DNA from: Trema orientale
Taxonomy: Eukaryota; Streptophyta; Magnoliopsida; Rosales; Cannabaceae
DNA: 64,000 nt
Reading direction: 5' to 3'
NCBI GenBank assembly: GCA_002914845.1
Contig: JXTC01000062.1
Location: forward strand, 648,203-712,202
The notes under the pieces were generated by a model, which searched no databases, was not told where the DNA came from, and saw nothing but the letters and a program-made list of their open reading frames with translations. The position numbers and the translations under genes were made by a program. Every line of letters starts with the position of its first letter. The stretch's first letter is position 1. Below are positions 24,930-36,500 of this stretch, in pieces.

Positions 24930-26150
24930 AGGGTGGGGTCATGGATAAAAAGTACTTGTTGATAATGCACACTTTGTTAAGAAAGATATCACATGTCCTA
25001 GTTTAGTGTCCTCATTTTGTTCCATCTACAAAATAGAGCAATATGTCCTTAAGTTGGAGATGTGTGTTTCCTTTCTCTTTTAAGTTTTAACCATAACTTA
25101 AAGGACACGTGACTACTTTATAAACATGGGACTGGGAGGAGAACACCATATGGAGACAGGTAGGAGAACACCATATGGAGACAGGTGATCCTTCTACATG
25201 TTAATGTTTGATCATAGCAAACCCTATATTATGTGTTCGTAATATGAAACTTTTGTCAGGTGGAATTATATTGTAAATATTGTAAACTCTAACTAAAATC
25301 AAATTATCGAGAAACATTCAACACCTATGGCTTGTGGATACAACCACAACAGACATAGGATAAAAAGACATATCCGCAAATCAAATTTTTGTTGTTGCTC
25401 ACCTTATCTTATCAATTAAAGCTTCCTATTTTTTTCACGCTTGATTGCAACATCTTTTCCAAAATATCAAATTTATATTTATCATAATCAAGGACGAAGC
25501 CACTTCCTAACATGTGGAGGCTTAAGCCTTACTCGCTTTTATATTTATCTTTAAAAGATAGAAAATATATGTTTATTTATAGTATTTTAGCTTAAATTAC
25601 GTATAAAATTCCTATTTAAAAAATTAAAAATTATATAATAACTCTCACGAAAAAGATAAAATATAATTTTAAGTCTCACTAGATAAAATTAATATTAATG
25701 ACTCCATCCCTGGTCATAATGTGGTTCATGTATTACAACTCTCTAATACAAACCACAAATAAACCACATGCATCAATTGGACACCCTTCAATAACAATCC
25801 AAAATCGCATGACCTAAGCTCCTTTCTCTCTCGTCCATCCCTTCAACTTCATTATTCGGAATAACGAAAAAGACAAAAATAAATAAACAAAATAAATACC
25901 AAGATGAAATATCCTAAAAGCTAAAAACCTTTAGCTCATGTCCAAGTGCCGCGAAACATCCTATAACAACCCCAAAACAGGAGGCTAGTCACCGCTCCGT
26001 TGAATTGACGCCTCCTTCCACGCGGCAAACATTGACCTCAAATTTCTTGTTGGCGGCTTTTGTCCCTTTCTGTCCACGTCATCACTCAAACCGTGTGCTC
26101 ACCACCCCCGGAATCCCATTCCCGATATCCTTTCCATGCTCCCAATACGT
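24930..26150. other. Intergenic spacer upstream of 26.3-kb gene
   Basis: No gene is seen. It contains a 25-bp tandem duplication (25137-25186), and the stretch from about 26000 onward is likely the promoter of the next gene. Confidence 0.5.
25137..25186. repeat. 25-bp perfect tandem duplication
   Basis: The unit runs from AGGAGAACACC to GAGACAGGT and is present twice head to tail without mismatch. This suggests a recent slippage or repair duplication. Confidence 0.85.
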
Positions 26151-26160
26151 TATATAAAAA
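26151..26160 (+). promoter_or_regulatory. Probable TATA box
   Basis: TATATAAAAA sits about 110 bp upstream of the ATG at 26268, leaving room for a T-rich leader. The sequence and distance fit a plant TATA element for that gene. Confidence 0.5.
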
Positions 26161-26267
26161 CTTAGAAAGACCATTTAACACCATCCATATCAGAGTTCAA
26201 ACCCCAAACATTACTGTTTTTTTTCTTTTTTTTTTTCCCCCTTCGATTCCCGGTACGGAAGAAAAGG

Positions 26268-27047
26268 ATGTGTAGGTCAACGGATTATCACGGGTTCAAT
26301 TCCGCGACCCCGACCCGGTTAAAGATCCGGGGATTTCTCGTCCGGTTTTCGGGTTTGGAGGGCCGGAAACCGTTGCCGAAGTCGCTCACCCTCATCTACC
26401 TCCCGCGAATCAACGGCAACGAGCTTGAGGTTGACGGGTCGAAGATCCGACCCGATTCTCCAGCGTTCGTCTCGCTCCACCGCGGAGTGGTTGATTCCGA
26501 ATGCGGCGAGGCGGTTTTCGGGAGCAGAGATCGGGTTTTGGTCGACGAAGGAGTGCGATTCGAGGTGTATTTGGGAGAAGAGAAGGTTCTGAAAGGAAGC
26601 TTTTGGCGAGATTATAGCGACGAGTGGAGATTGGAGTGCAGGTGCGCTCTCGAGAGCGAGGTCGCCGGAGCCGGAGCCGTAGCCGTAGCCGAGGCGGACG
26701 TTCGGGTGGAGGCGGAGGGACACGTGGCGATGAATGAGAGGGTGGCTATGGTGGCTCGGAGGAAGCGCGGGTTTAGTAATGGGCTTGAGGAGATTCCGGA
26801 GGAGAGAGAAGTGGACGCGGATGAGGAGGAGGAATCGTCTGTGTGCGGCTGTAATTGCTCATCTGGAGAGCCCGAGTTTGAATCGGATGGTGGACATTGG
26901 GGACACGAAATGGACAATGAAGATGAGATGGATATGGAAGGAGTTAGATGGGCCGTGGATGTGGGTATTTGGGTCATGTGCTTGGGTGTGGGCCTTTTGG
27001 TTTCTAAAGCCTCTTCCAAGACATTGAGACGCAGAAGATTATTATGA
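26268..27047 (+). CDS. Unknown plant protein, acidic, C-terminal membrane anchor
   Basis: A single open frame of 259 codons with no introns. The N-terminal 120 residues form a compact, conserved-looking block containing LTLIYLPRINGNELEVDGSK and RPDSPAFVSLHRGVV. An acidic low-complexity linker follows at about 170-225 (EEIPEEREVDADEEEESS, then Cys-rich VCGCNCSS). Near the C terminus, VGIWVMCLGVGLLVS (about 232-246) is a likely membrane segment followed by an Arg-rich tail (RRRR), as in a tail-anchored protein. I do not recognise a named family. GC content is clearly higher than the surroundings, and the frame is open throughout while the antisense frames are its shadows. A TATA-like box lies about 110 bp upstream. 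Confidence 0.8.
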   Translation: MCRSTDYHGFNSATPTRLKIRGFLVRFSGLEGRKPLPKSLTLIYLPRINGNELEVDGSKIRPDSPAFVSLHRGVVDSECGEAVFGSRDRVLVDEGVRFEVYLGEEKVLKGSFWRDYSDEWRLECRCALESEVAGAGAVAVAEADVRVEAEGHVAMNERVAMVARRKRGFSNGLEEIPEEREVDADEEEESSVCGCNCSSGEPEFESDGGHWGHEMDNEDEMDMEGVRWAVDVGIWVMCLGVGLLVSKASSKTLRRRRLL

Positions 27048-28771
27048 GTTTTGTTCTTTTTTCCCCAAAAAAAAAATACTCAGGCTTATCTGATTTTCTC
27101 ATGTACTGAGTCTAAGGAATACATAGCAATTTTTGTCTAGAAGAGGGTAATAGGAGTACAGGACTATTTTGTTACTTAATGACTTTTTCCTAACTATTTT
27201 TCAGAATGAGTTTTTGTACGAATTTACGTTAACATAAAATAATTATTTCCAAAAAATAATAACCACCAAAATTAAAAATAGACAATTCGGCATAAAATGA
27301 TCTTATTTCCATCTCTTTTCCAAGTCTGTCTCTTGAAACCCAAGTAGTAACTCTCACTTTTAGTTTGCAAGGCCCATTGGGCAAATGCCCAATATTGAAA
27401 TTTTGGTTGTCAAAATCAGAGGTGTTGGAATTTTGCTTTCGTCTATGGGAGACTTGTGATCACTTTATCCAAGAGTTTCCATATTCCAAATGGAAGAAGA
27501 ATAGAGAAGAAACTTTTTGTATTTATTAGAAATCAAAAGTTGAAAACCAAGAAGTAATGATGACCTAATCAAAAAATTGTTATCCATCTTGTGTTGAAGA
27601 TAGTTACATGAACGCTAATTCACGTTCATGACTACTTTTGAACCTTGTACCAAGAATCTATTTTATTAAAGTAGTTTTCTTTTGAACCTTTTTGCTTTCC
27701 CCTTAATTAAGACCTTTTTCTCCTTTGGATACAAAGTTACAACTAACCTTTCAAGCCTTCCTTTACTCTTACACTACTTTCTAGTCCTTTTTCTCCTTAT
27801 GATAAACTTTAATTTTTAATTGTTTTTTTTTTAAAAAAAAAAACTTAAATGGATCTTATTTAAAAGGAAAAGAAATAAGGGAAAAAGAAATAAGGGAAAA
27901 AGAAAATTCATAAATGGGTCCTTTGAGTGTAGCCGAAGAACGCATGTTGCGTTCATCGATGATAAAAGACCTATTAAAAAGTCAAATATATATATTTTTT
28001 AACTTTGTGGTTTTCACTGTCTCAATTACTAAGATTTCAGCGTTTCAATAAAGAAATAAAGAAAATGAAAGTACCCATTGATGGACATTAATTGTATAAT
28101 TTAACTTTAATTCATCATCAGCTTTGATTTTTATAAATGAGTATTAGTTGAATATCGTTTCTAATTCGACTCAAAAGCCCACAGAGACTAAGAACAAGTA
28201 ATATTCTAAATGGATTGAAAAATACTTTCACCTTAAGTTGGATTATACTGAAAAAAAAAAAAGAAGAAGTGTTGTTTAGATTGTATTGTTATTTTTACTA
28301 CAGAAATTGTCTAAAATAGTCTTAATCCTATCTCTCTAATTCTTATATAAAGAGAGTATCCGAAAGTATGTTGCCAAAATAACAACTGCTCTAATCCCTT
28401 TTCAGAAAAAGAAAATATTAAGGTTAATTTCAGCAATCGTTTTGAGCTATAAAAGTAGTATCACTTTTTCTTTTAATCGAATTTCAACAAGTAACATCAA
28501 CCTCCTTTCAACTTAATCAAGTGTGTCAAATAAGACCTTAATACTAACAGTTTAAGATTTGTAACATAAGTTGATATGTGAAATGGGCAAAATAACTCAT
28601 ACGTTATAATTGAAATTCATGATCTAATATGAACTAACCTTATTGGAGGACAAGTGAAATTAATCTCGTCATGCTCATGATTATTCATGTTAAAATAATT
28701 GATAAAATTTAACAAAATGACTTGTTTGACATTGACTCAGTTTGCTTAAGACATGTCAAGTGGTACAAATT
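27048..28771. other. AT-rich intergenic spacer
   Basis: This contains the 3' UTR of the preceding gene, then AT-rich sequence with short repeats such as AAATAAGGGAAAAAG given twice near 27870-27903. No supported gene. Confidence 0.5.
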
Positions 28772-29170
28772 GGCTATGTTTAGTAGAGAGGAAAGAAAAT
28801 AAGAGGGAAGGAAAAAAATATTAGAGAAAGAAAATGTGTAGCAGTAAGATGGAAAAGAAAGTGATTTTCGTCTATAATTGTTTGATATGTCACTCAAGAA
28901 TAAAGAAAACTAACTTATTCAAAATGATTGTTTTATCTTCAATGATTTTAAATCTAAGAATGATTTGGTAAATTTAATTCTTTTTTTTTAATTCCAATTC
29001 TCTCCAATTTAGACGAGAAAAATGTTATGGGCCCTATCTTTTTTTCTCCTCTATTTTTTTTTTTCTTTTTCCTCTCTCTTTTTCTTCATATCAAATAATC
29101 TATTTCATTTTCTCTCCTTTTTTCCTCCTCTTTTTTTTCCTCTCCTTTTTCCACCCTAACAAGCATAGCC
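28772..29170. mobile_element. MITE with purine/pyrimidine-rich arms
   Basis: The left end GGCTATGTTTAGTAGAG is roughly complementary to the right end CACCCTAACAAGCATAGCC. The left arm is purine-rich (GAGAGGAAAGAAAATAAGAG) and the right arm pyrimidine-rich, so the two can fold back. The ends look like Tourist-type GGCTATGTTTGGTA termini, but I could not confirm a TTA/TAA target duplication. No coding capacity. Confidence 0.55.
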
Positions 29171-31290
29171 TAAAACACAATGCTAAATTGTTAATACGTA
29201 AAGAATGCAAGACGAGACAAAAACGAAATTGAGCATTTAAGCTTAATAGTAGAATGATATGACGTAAAATGCAGTCTCATCCAATGTATGGCAACTTGGA
29301 TAGGTTCACCCTATCTTGTTACCCCCAAACAAGTCACAAGCACTAATAATGACAAGACAAAAAGTAGAGGCCACCGAGTGGACAAAAGGGCCAGAAGAAA
29401 CCCCCAAATGTACGGACCAGCTTAAATTGGTTTAACTTAGCAGCTGGGGAGTTAGACAATTCCAGTGCACTTCAAAACATTTCAACTATACAACTATTCC
29501 CCCTCGATTATTATCATGATTCTTTGTTTGTCTGCCTTGTTGGTAAAGCACCAAAAAGAATGAAAAGATTAGGGATAATTGTTATTGTTGTGTATTTAGC
29601 TTGCAAATAAGACATGGATAAACTTGATCAACTTTTGAATGTACAGACAATGGTACATTGAGTTATATAACTTTGAAAATTAGCATAGACCATGTTTACT
29701 AATTAGTGGTGACCGTAAACTCGTAATATCAACGAAAATCAAGGAAATATTTCTATTTTTCGTCTTTTTATGTGTTTTTTTATTACACCTTTTAGACACA
29801 ATTTTTAGGAAATCTCTCACGTAATTAGTTGAATTATGAAGGAATGACACAATATTGTTATTCATTCGTATTCTTAATCGAATTTTTTTCTTTTACAATT
29901 CTTTTTCATTACAGATTAGTAAATGTGCTAATAAAATTTTAGAGATCATAATGTGGTAAAATAAAATAAAGCCCTTATCATTAAAGAAGATAAGTTTCCA
30001 ATTTGTTAAATTTTCATAAAATTCTCTCATTTTTGTGTTCTTTGATTTTGGGATCATTATATTTTCATAACATTCACCATCAATTAGTGGCGACAAAAAC
30101 ACTTTAAAGAAATTTATATATATTTAGATAAACTCCGTATATGAATAATATAAAACTTATTCGTGGTAATAATTAACAATTCTAACTGTGTCAAATCCCT
30201 ACCACCCATACAAAAATTAAGGAAGAATAAGGCAAAGTTTAATTAATGATGTTAAAATTAGAATGAAGTACTAATATTGATCAACTGGGGATATGTTAAA
30301 CGTAGTAAGCTACAAATTCAACTTGAGAAGAATTAGAAAGATGCATTTTGGAAAATTGATCAATCCAACACTATTATCTTTTGTAATTAAAGAATTCCAA
30401 ATGGACTTGATCTTATGATAGTGATCATTCCTACAAGTATGGTTTAGAGTATTAGAATAGACAATGAGCAATAATACATTTAAAAATTCTCATGAGGAAA
30501 ATTTTGAAGCTTAAGCCACGTGCTATGATTGGAAATTGGAATTGATTTTAAGCTGAAAAGTCGTGCTATATATACACACTTTTTTTTCCCTTTCTTAGAC
30601 CTAAACTTGAGTAATGAAACCTAATTTTGGAAAATTAAGAGCTAAACTTCATTAACTTGTATCAGATATCAATTTGCTAAACTAAAAAAATTCAAAATAC
30701 AAGAGATATTATTACGTAGGTGATACCTTTCAAAAGTCTATTTTAATCTCTTTAATTACTAGTATTTTTCAATACTATTAAGCATAATTAGTCACTTTTA
30801 AGTTATAAACTTATTTTAAAGACTAAAATGCTGTATGTTGAATACAATTCGAGATTGTTGTCGAGTATAACTTGACACTATTTGTCAATATTATCGAGTT
30901 AAGACTTTGTGGCTCGATAATACTCGGCAGTTAAATGGTAAAAAAATGCTAAATTCTTTACCAAAATTACTAAAAAATATAAACAATTTTATCAAAATTT
31001 TCATTTTTAATTTTCTATTTCATAAATAACTAAGTAATGTATATTATTATATTTTTTATTATCTTTAAGGTTCAAGAGAGTCCAATTCAAACTTCAACCC
31101 CATTAGACAGAACACGAGAGTAATAAAGATAAATATTTGACTAAAAAATTACCAAATCTAAATCTTCTCCTAAATCCCTAATTAGCAAAACTAAAACAAG
31201 TTAAAGGACATCGGGTCCCACTCCTTCCATTGTGATACCCGTCCACGTGTCAACATCCCAATACCAGAGCAGCACTCGGACACGTCAGCA

Positions 31291-31322
<32 letters not shown>

Positions 31323-31566
31323 CAGCCCCCCCTCTCTCTCATCCCGAGCCAGAGCTCTCTTCCTCTCATGGCGGTCAACGACTTGATATAATATCAATCG
31401 AAAAACGCTCTGCAAAGACACCCAGAAAAAGAACCCAAAAAAAATAAGAAGGTGGGGGACAAAACCTCCTACAGTACCCACACCACACGCCCCGGCCTCG
31501 GTGTACGGACGGAGCTAGAATACGAGTCCACCGGCGGCGGGTTTTCCGAGCGGTTTTCCGATCAGT
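29171..31566. other. Intergenic spacer and leader of the kinase gene
   Basis: AT-rich up to about 31200, with no gene seen. From 31200 the sequence becomes more GC-rich and includes a 27-bp T run at 31296-31322, followed by the likely 5' UTR of the kinase gene starting at 31567. Confidence 0.5.
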
Positions 31567-31774
31567 ATGGGTAGGACTGGCGGTATTAATTCGAAGACTT
31601 TCTCGGCGAAGCCCAGCGATTACAAGCTTCTTGAAGAGGTTGGTTATGGCGCCAGTGCCACTGTTTACAGGGCGATCTATCTTCCTCTCAATGAAGTGGT
31701 GGCTATCAAGTGCTTGGATCTCGATCGATGCAATAGCAATCTGGTTAGCTGTAGCTATAGCTATATCTATATCT

Positions 31775-31806
<32 letters not shown>

Positions 31807-33490
31807 TTCTTCTTCTTCTTCTATATTTTGCATCTTTAGAATTTGAGATGTGTTTGGTTCAATTAGGTTTATAGTATAGATGGATTTTTTTGGTTTTGGT
31901 TTTGGGATTGAATCTCTGACTTCAGATTTGTGAACTCGAGTCATGGACCCGATCTGTGCTTGCTAGGAGTTTATTTATGATTTAGTATTTGATTTTTGGA
32001 GTGTAATTAGTGTGTAAAGTGAGATCATGGGGGTTGGGGAAGCTCCAACTGAAGTTTGTATGGAGGTAGAGACTCATTGGTTTGGTATATTTATGTTTCA
32101 GATCCTCACTTTTCTTTCTTTAGCTTCTACAGATTTACAGTACAGCTAGTCACTAGTATTATTCTGTGTATATTTTTCTCCTTGTTGTGAGTTTTGATTC
32201 TGGGTACCCCATAATCTTAAATGGGTATCTCAGGAGTTCTGGAATGATTATGCTTTAGTTGGAGAAGGTACTCGTTCAGGATCAGTCTTCATAAGAATCT
32301 GTTACTCCTGAGACCTTAAAGGGTTTCATGCTGCTGCAGTTGTTTAGCTAACATTGATAAGTGGATTTGTTCTTGGAGTGTAAGAAGGTGCTCATCATTG
32401 GTTCTTTTCTTTATTTCTTTTTGGATGGGTTGAGCAGAGGAAGATATGGATTTGTTATGACCAAGATATATAAACATTTTGGCAACTTACCGTGAATCGT
32501 TCTAATTTTCCAATTATTTATCTAAGGGCTTAAAGATGGGCAAAATGTCACAAGAAAATAGAATTCGTGATCTTGGTGGTGTAGTTGACTACTTGTCATT
32601 ACTCTGTGTTCTTCAGCTTGCATAGTTGCAAATTCTAAGTATCATTATGTGTCATAATCTAGGTCTTGAGGATATTCGGGTGGTGGAGTAAGAGATGTAG
32701 GTAGGCTAGCTTAGGTGCTCGTGCGGTTGGAAATTTCGCGTCTTAAAAGACAACTAACACACTTGAAGAGAGTATTGTAAGTGTATTGCTAAATTAACTG
32801 CAGGTTATAGCTCACTTTCTTTTGTTGCACAAGTGACTCATTAGAACTTTTGTAGCTTAAGGAAAGCTATAAGTTAGAATCTGAATACTACTGGTCTGCA
32901 ACTAGTTAGAGTATATTTATGTGGATGATGGATCATACTTTTATTTTATCTGATATGAGATATTGCATTTTGGCAGGATGACATACGTAGGGAGGCTCAA
33001 ACAATGAGCTTGATAGAACATCCAAATGTTGTAAGGGCTTATTGTTCTTTTGTTGTTGAGCGGAACCTCTGGGTGGTCATGCCATTCATGGCAGAGGGTT
33101 CTTGTTTGCACCTTATGAAGATTGCATATCCAGATGGGTTTGAGGAGGCAGCTATTGGTTCTATTCTTAAAGAAACCCTTAAGGCATTGGATTATCTTCA
33201 TCGGCAAGGACATATTCATCGCGATGTAAAGGTCAGTAGGGAGTGGGATTTTCTCATTTTGAAATTTTGAAAGAATATTGGGTGGCTTCATTTTTTTTTG
33301 TTTAAATTTGTTGGGTGCAGGCTGGAAACATACTACTTGATACCAATGGGATTGTAAAGCTTGCTGACTTTGGTGTTTCAGCTTGCATGTTTGATACAGG
33401 TGATAGACAGCGTTCAAGAAATACATTTGTAGGCACTCCCTGCTGGTATAACTTGAGTCTTTGGACTTTATTTACGTATTTTGTGACATT

Positions 33491-33524
<34 letters not shown>

Positions 33525-36500
33525 TCTTCTTCTTCTTCTAATTCTAATCCATATGTTTGAAGCTTATTTCTTGTTTTTGCCTTCTAGGATGGCACCAGAG
33601 GTATTGCAACCTGGAAGTGGATATAATTCCAAGTAAGTTGATATAGAGCTTGTAATAAAAATTGACTTGCTATAGTCTTCCTTAAAAGTATTTAATTGCA
33701 AGCAGTCGTACGTGATCTGTTGTTTTGTTGAATTGTGTTATAGTTTAGCCGTGCAAAACTTTCTTTGCCTATCTTGTCTCCTCATTGAGGGGTTGTACAA
33801 AACTGATTCTGCTAGCCTACTTAACTAATATTTGTTGATGCATTTATGTGTGTGATAATTGTTAATGTCTTAGTTTCGTCAAAACCAAACTTTTTTCCTT
33901 AAACGATCACTTTTGGATAATTTACGTTGAAGAAAGATCATAGAGCTTCATTACTTAATTGTATGCTGCATTATCCTTGTACAGAGCTGATATTTGGTCA
34001 TTTGGTATAACGGCATTGGAGTTGGCACATGGCCATGCACCTTTTTCAAAATATCCTCCAATGAAGGTATTCCTTCTACTACAAGGGTCTCAACAAGAAT
34101 GAATTTGCAAATGTGGCTTGACACTATTGAAATGTATATGTCTGTTTTTCTTTTCCCTCATAGGTTCTCCTGATGACCATACAAAATGCTCCTCCTGGAC
34201 TTGACTATGATCGTGACAAAAAGTTCTCAAAGGTATTGGAATTCTTTCTGGCAAGAGAACATGCACCGACACTTGTGTGTGGGGCTTTTTTTTTTTTTTT
34301 TTTAATCATCTAAACCTAGTGAGAATGCGGTGCCAATGATTTTACCAAAGGTGGTCAAAGGCCTCAAATGTTGTTATTTTTTTCTTTGGATGTACACTCT
34401 CTGGTAGTATATCTTCTAATTAGAGGATTTCCAGTTGTGACCAGTCTTTTAAAGAAATGGTGGCAATGTGCCTCGTGAAAGATCAAACAAAGAGACCAAC
34501 GGCAGATAAATTGTTGAAACATTCCTTTTTCAAACACGCGAAGCCTCCCGATCTTTCTGTGAAGAAATTGTTCGCTGACTTGCCACCACTTTGGAATCGC
34601 GTGAAAGCCCTTCAGGTGGTGTCATACTATTATAACATAGAGGCTTTCTTATTTTTACTTGTGCTTTTTTTGCTTATTTTTGGGTTTGTGAAATGCCTTG
34701 CAGCTTAAAGATGCTGCACAACTAGCGCTTAAAAAGATGCCTTCAGCAGAACAAGAGGCATTATCACAGGTTCATCACTTATCTTGACTGTGGCTGGGGC
34801 TTTTATTTTATCTTTTAACGTTATTTGTTGATTACAAAATAATGCCTTATGAATAGAGCTTTTTTTGGAATTGTCAGATTTTAATCAGAGTTCGTATGTT
34901 TTGTATATTGTTTGATTTTGATATGATCTGATGCGAAGAAATACACACTATCAAACTGTGTACCTATCACATAAATATTCATTTTGTATATATGAGAATT
35001 GTTATTTATATTTTGTTTCTGTTTATTATTCTTTTTTTCCCCCTTTTTTCTTGATTAATTGGTTTTATATTTAGTTCTAAGGTATTAAAGGTCTTAAATT
35101 ATCCACTAGGAAGGCACCCAATAAGATTCAGAGGATAAAGTAAAGGAAGCTACCTGCTTTTGCTTCTTTGAATCAGCCCATACCAGGAAGGAAAAAAAAT
35201 AATACATCCAGCCATATACGATCAAATGGAAAGGAAATTAATCTGCCAAGTTATGAATTTTCCACATATTCCATTTCAAGGCTTAGCACATGTAACACTA
35301 TTCTTCTATTGCATAATTACGTGTTAATATTTGTGTATGATTTGCAATGGCATGATGCAATGGTTTTNATGCTTCATAACCTTTTTATTAGTTATGTTTT
35401 CCTTCTGGAGTTCAATAACTACTTTTCTCATATTTGATATCATTGTATTCCGTGGTCAGAGTGAGTACCAACGAGGGGTCAGTGCGTGGAATTTTGATCT
35501 TGATGATCTAAAAGCTCAAGCATCCCTGGTATGCTACATTTTACATTTTTGTAAATTATCAAGACATCTCATACAGTAATGGTTTTGTTTTAGTTGTAAT
35601 CAATTTCAATACTTAAAATTGTTGACTTGAAATAAAATTCTTTCCCAGGTGCGAGATGATGATGATGATTTGCAAGAGCTGCGGGAAGAAGATGAAAAAT
35701 TAAAATCAGTATTTATTGAGAAGGTAGTCCTCTTGTTTTCAACTCATTTTAGCAGACTTTCGATGTGCTACAGGTCCATTAATTTTCTTCTGTGTATTTG
35801 CCATTGCACTTTGCTGTATTATCGTACTAGAATTTCAATTTGATCTTGACACCAAATTATTTATTGTTAATCAATTAGCAGGGTGCACCTTATTGCCAAT
35901 CCATTTCGGGGAAATTGAAATCACACAATGAACTACCTAGTGAGGGACAACCAAGCGGTGATAAATTACAACAGTCCGAATATTTGAACACGGAAGGCAC
36001 GATTCTGGAATCTGATGTACAGGAATCTGGTAGCCTAGAGAAAATTGGCTTGAAGAAAAATGGATCAAGCATTGAGTCAATGACTTCTACATCAGAAAAA
36101 GAAATAATTATGACCAAGTCTAGAACTCAAACAGTGAAAGGTCGCCAAACACATAGTGGTCCGCTCATGCCTGGTGCTGTGCTTACCCATTCAGCATCAG
36201 ATAGGGGACGCATTTCTGAAAGGTTCATAATGGATTATTGTTTCATTTGTGTTATGATTATCATGTCTTTATAATGATGTCAAGTTGGTTTTACAGATCT
36301 TTTTTTTTTTTTGGTCAGCCCGAGTGCTTCTTCCTTCGTAATTGCATTGCATAAACTTGTGAATACAAATAGAGTTGTAGAACTTTCTTTAGAAACCCCA
36401 ATTTGTAAGTTTCTTAAAAATGGGGGAACAAAAAAAGAAAAGAGAAAGCTTGGATGATAAATTACATTGTAGGCCTCCCTATATAGTTTCTTTATTTGCA

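Noticed and set aside
26319-27019. Two antisense frames of about 135 codons
   Set aside because: Shadows of the intronless gene at 26268-27047; Ser/Pro-rich with no domain.
30820-30930. Repeated CGAGT/TATCGAGTT words suggesting a small palindrome
   Set aside because: Words are short and do not form arms with definable ends; could be chance in AT-rich DNA.
31375-31944. Minus-strand frame of 189 codons with a poly-Glu run
   Set aside because: The poly-Glu comes from the TTC microsatellite, and the frame overlaps exon 1 of the kinase on the other strand.
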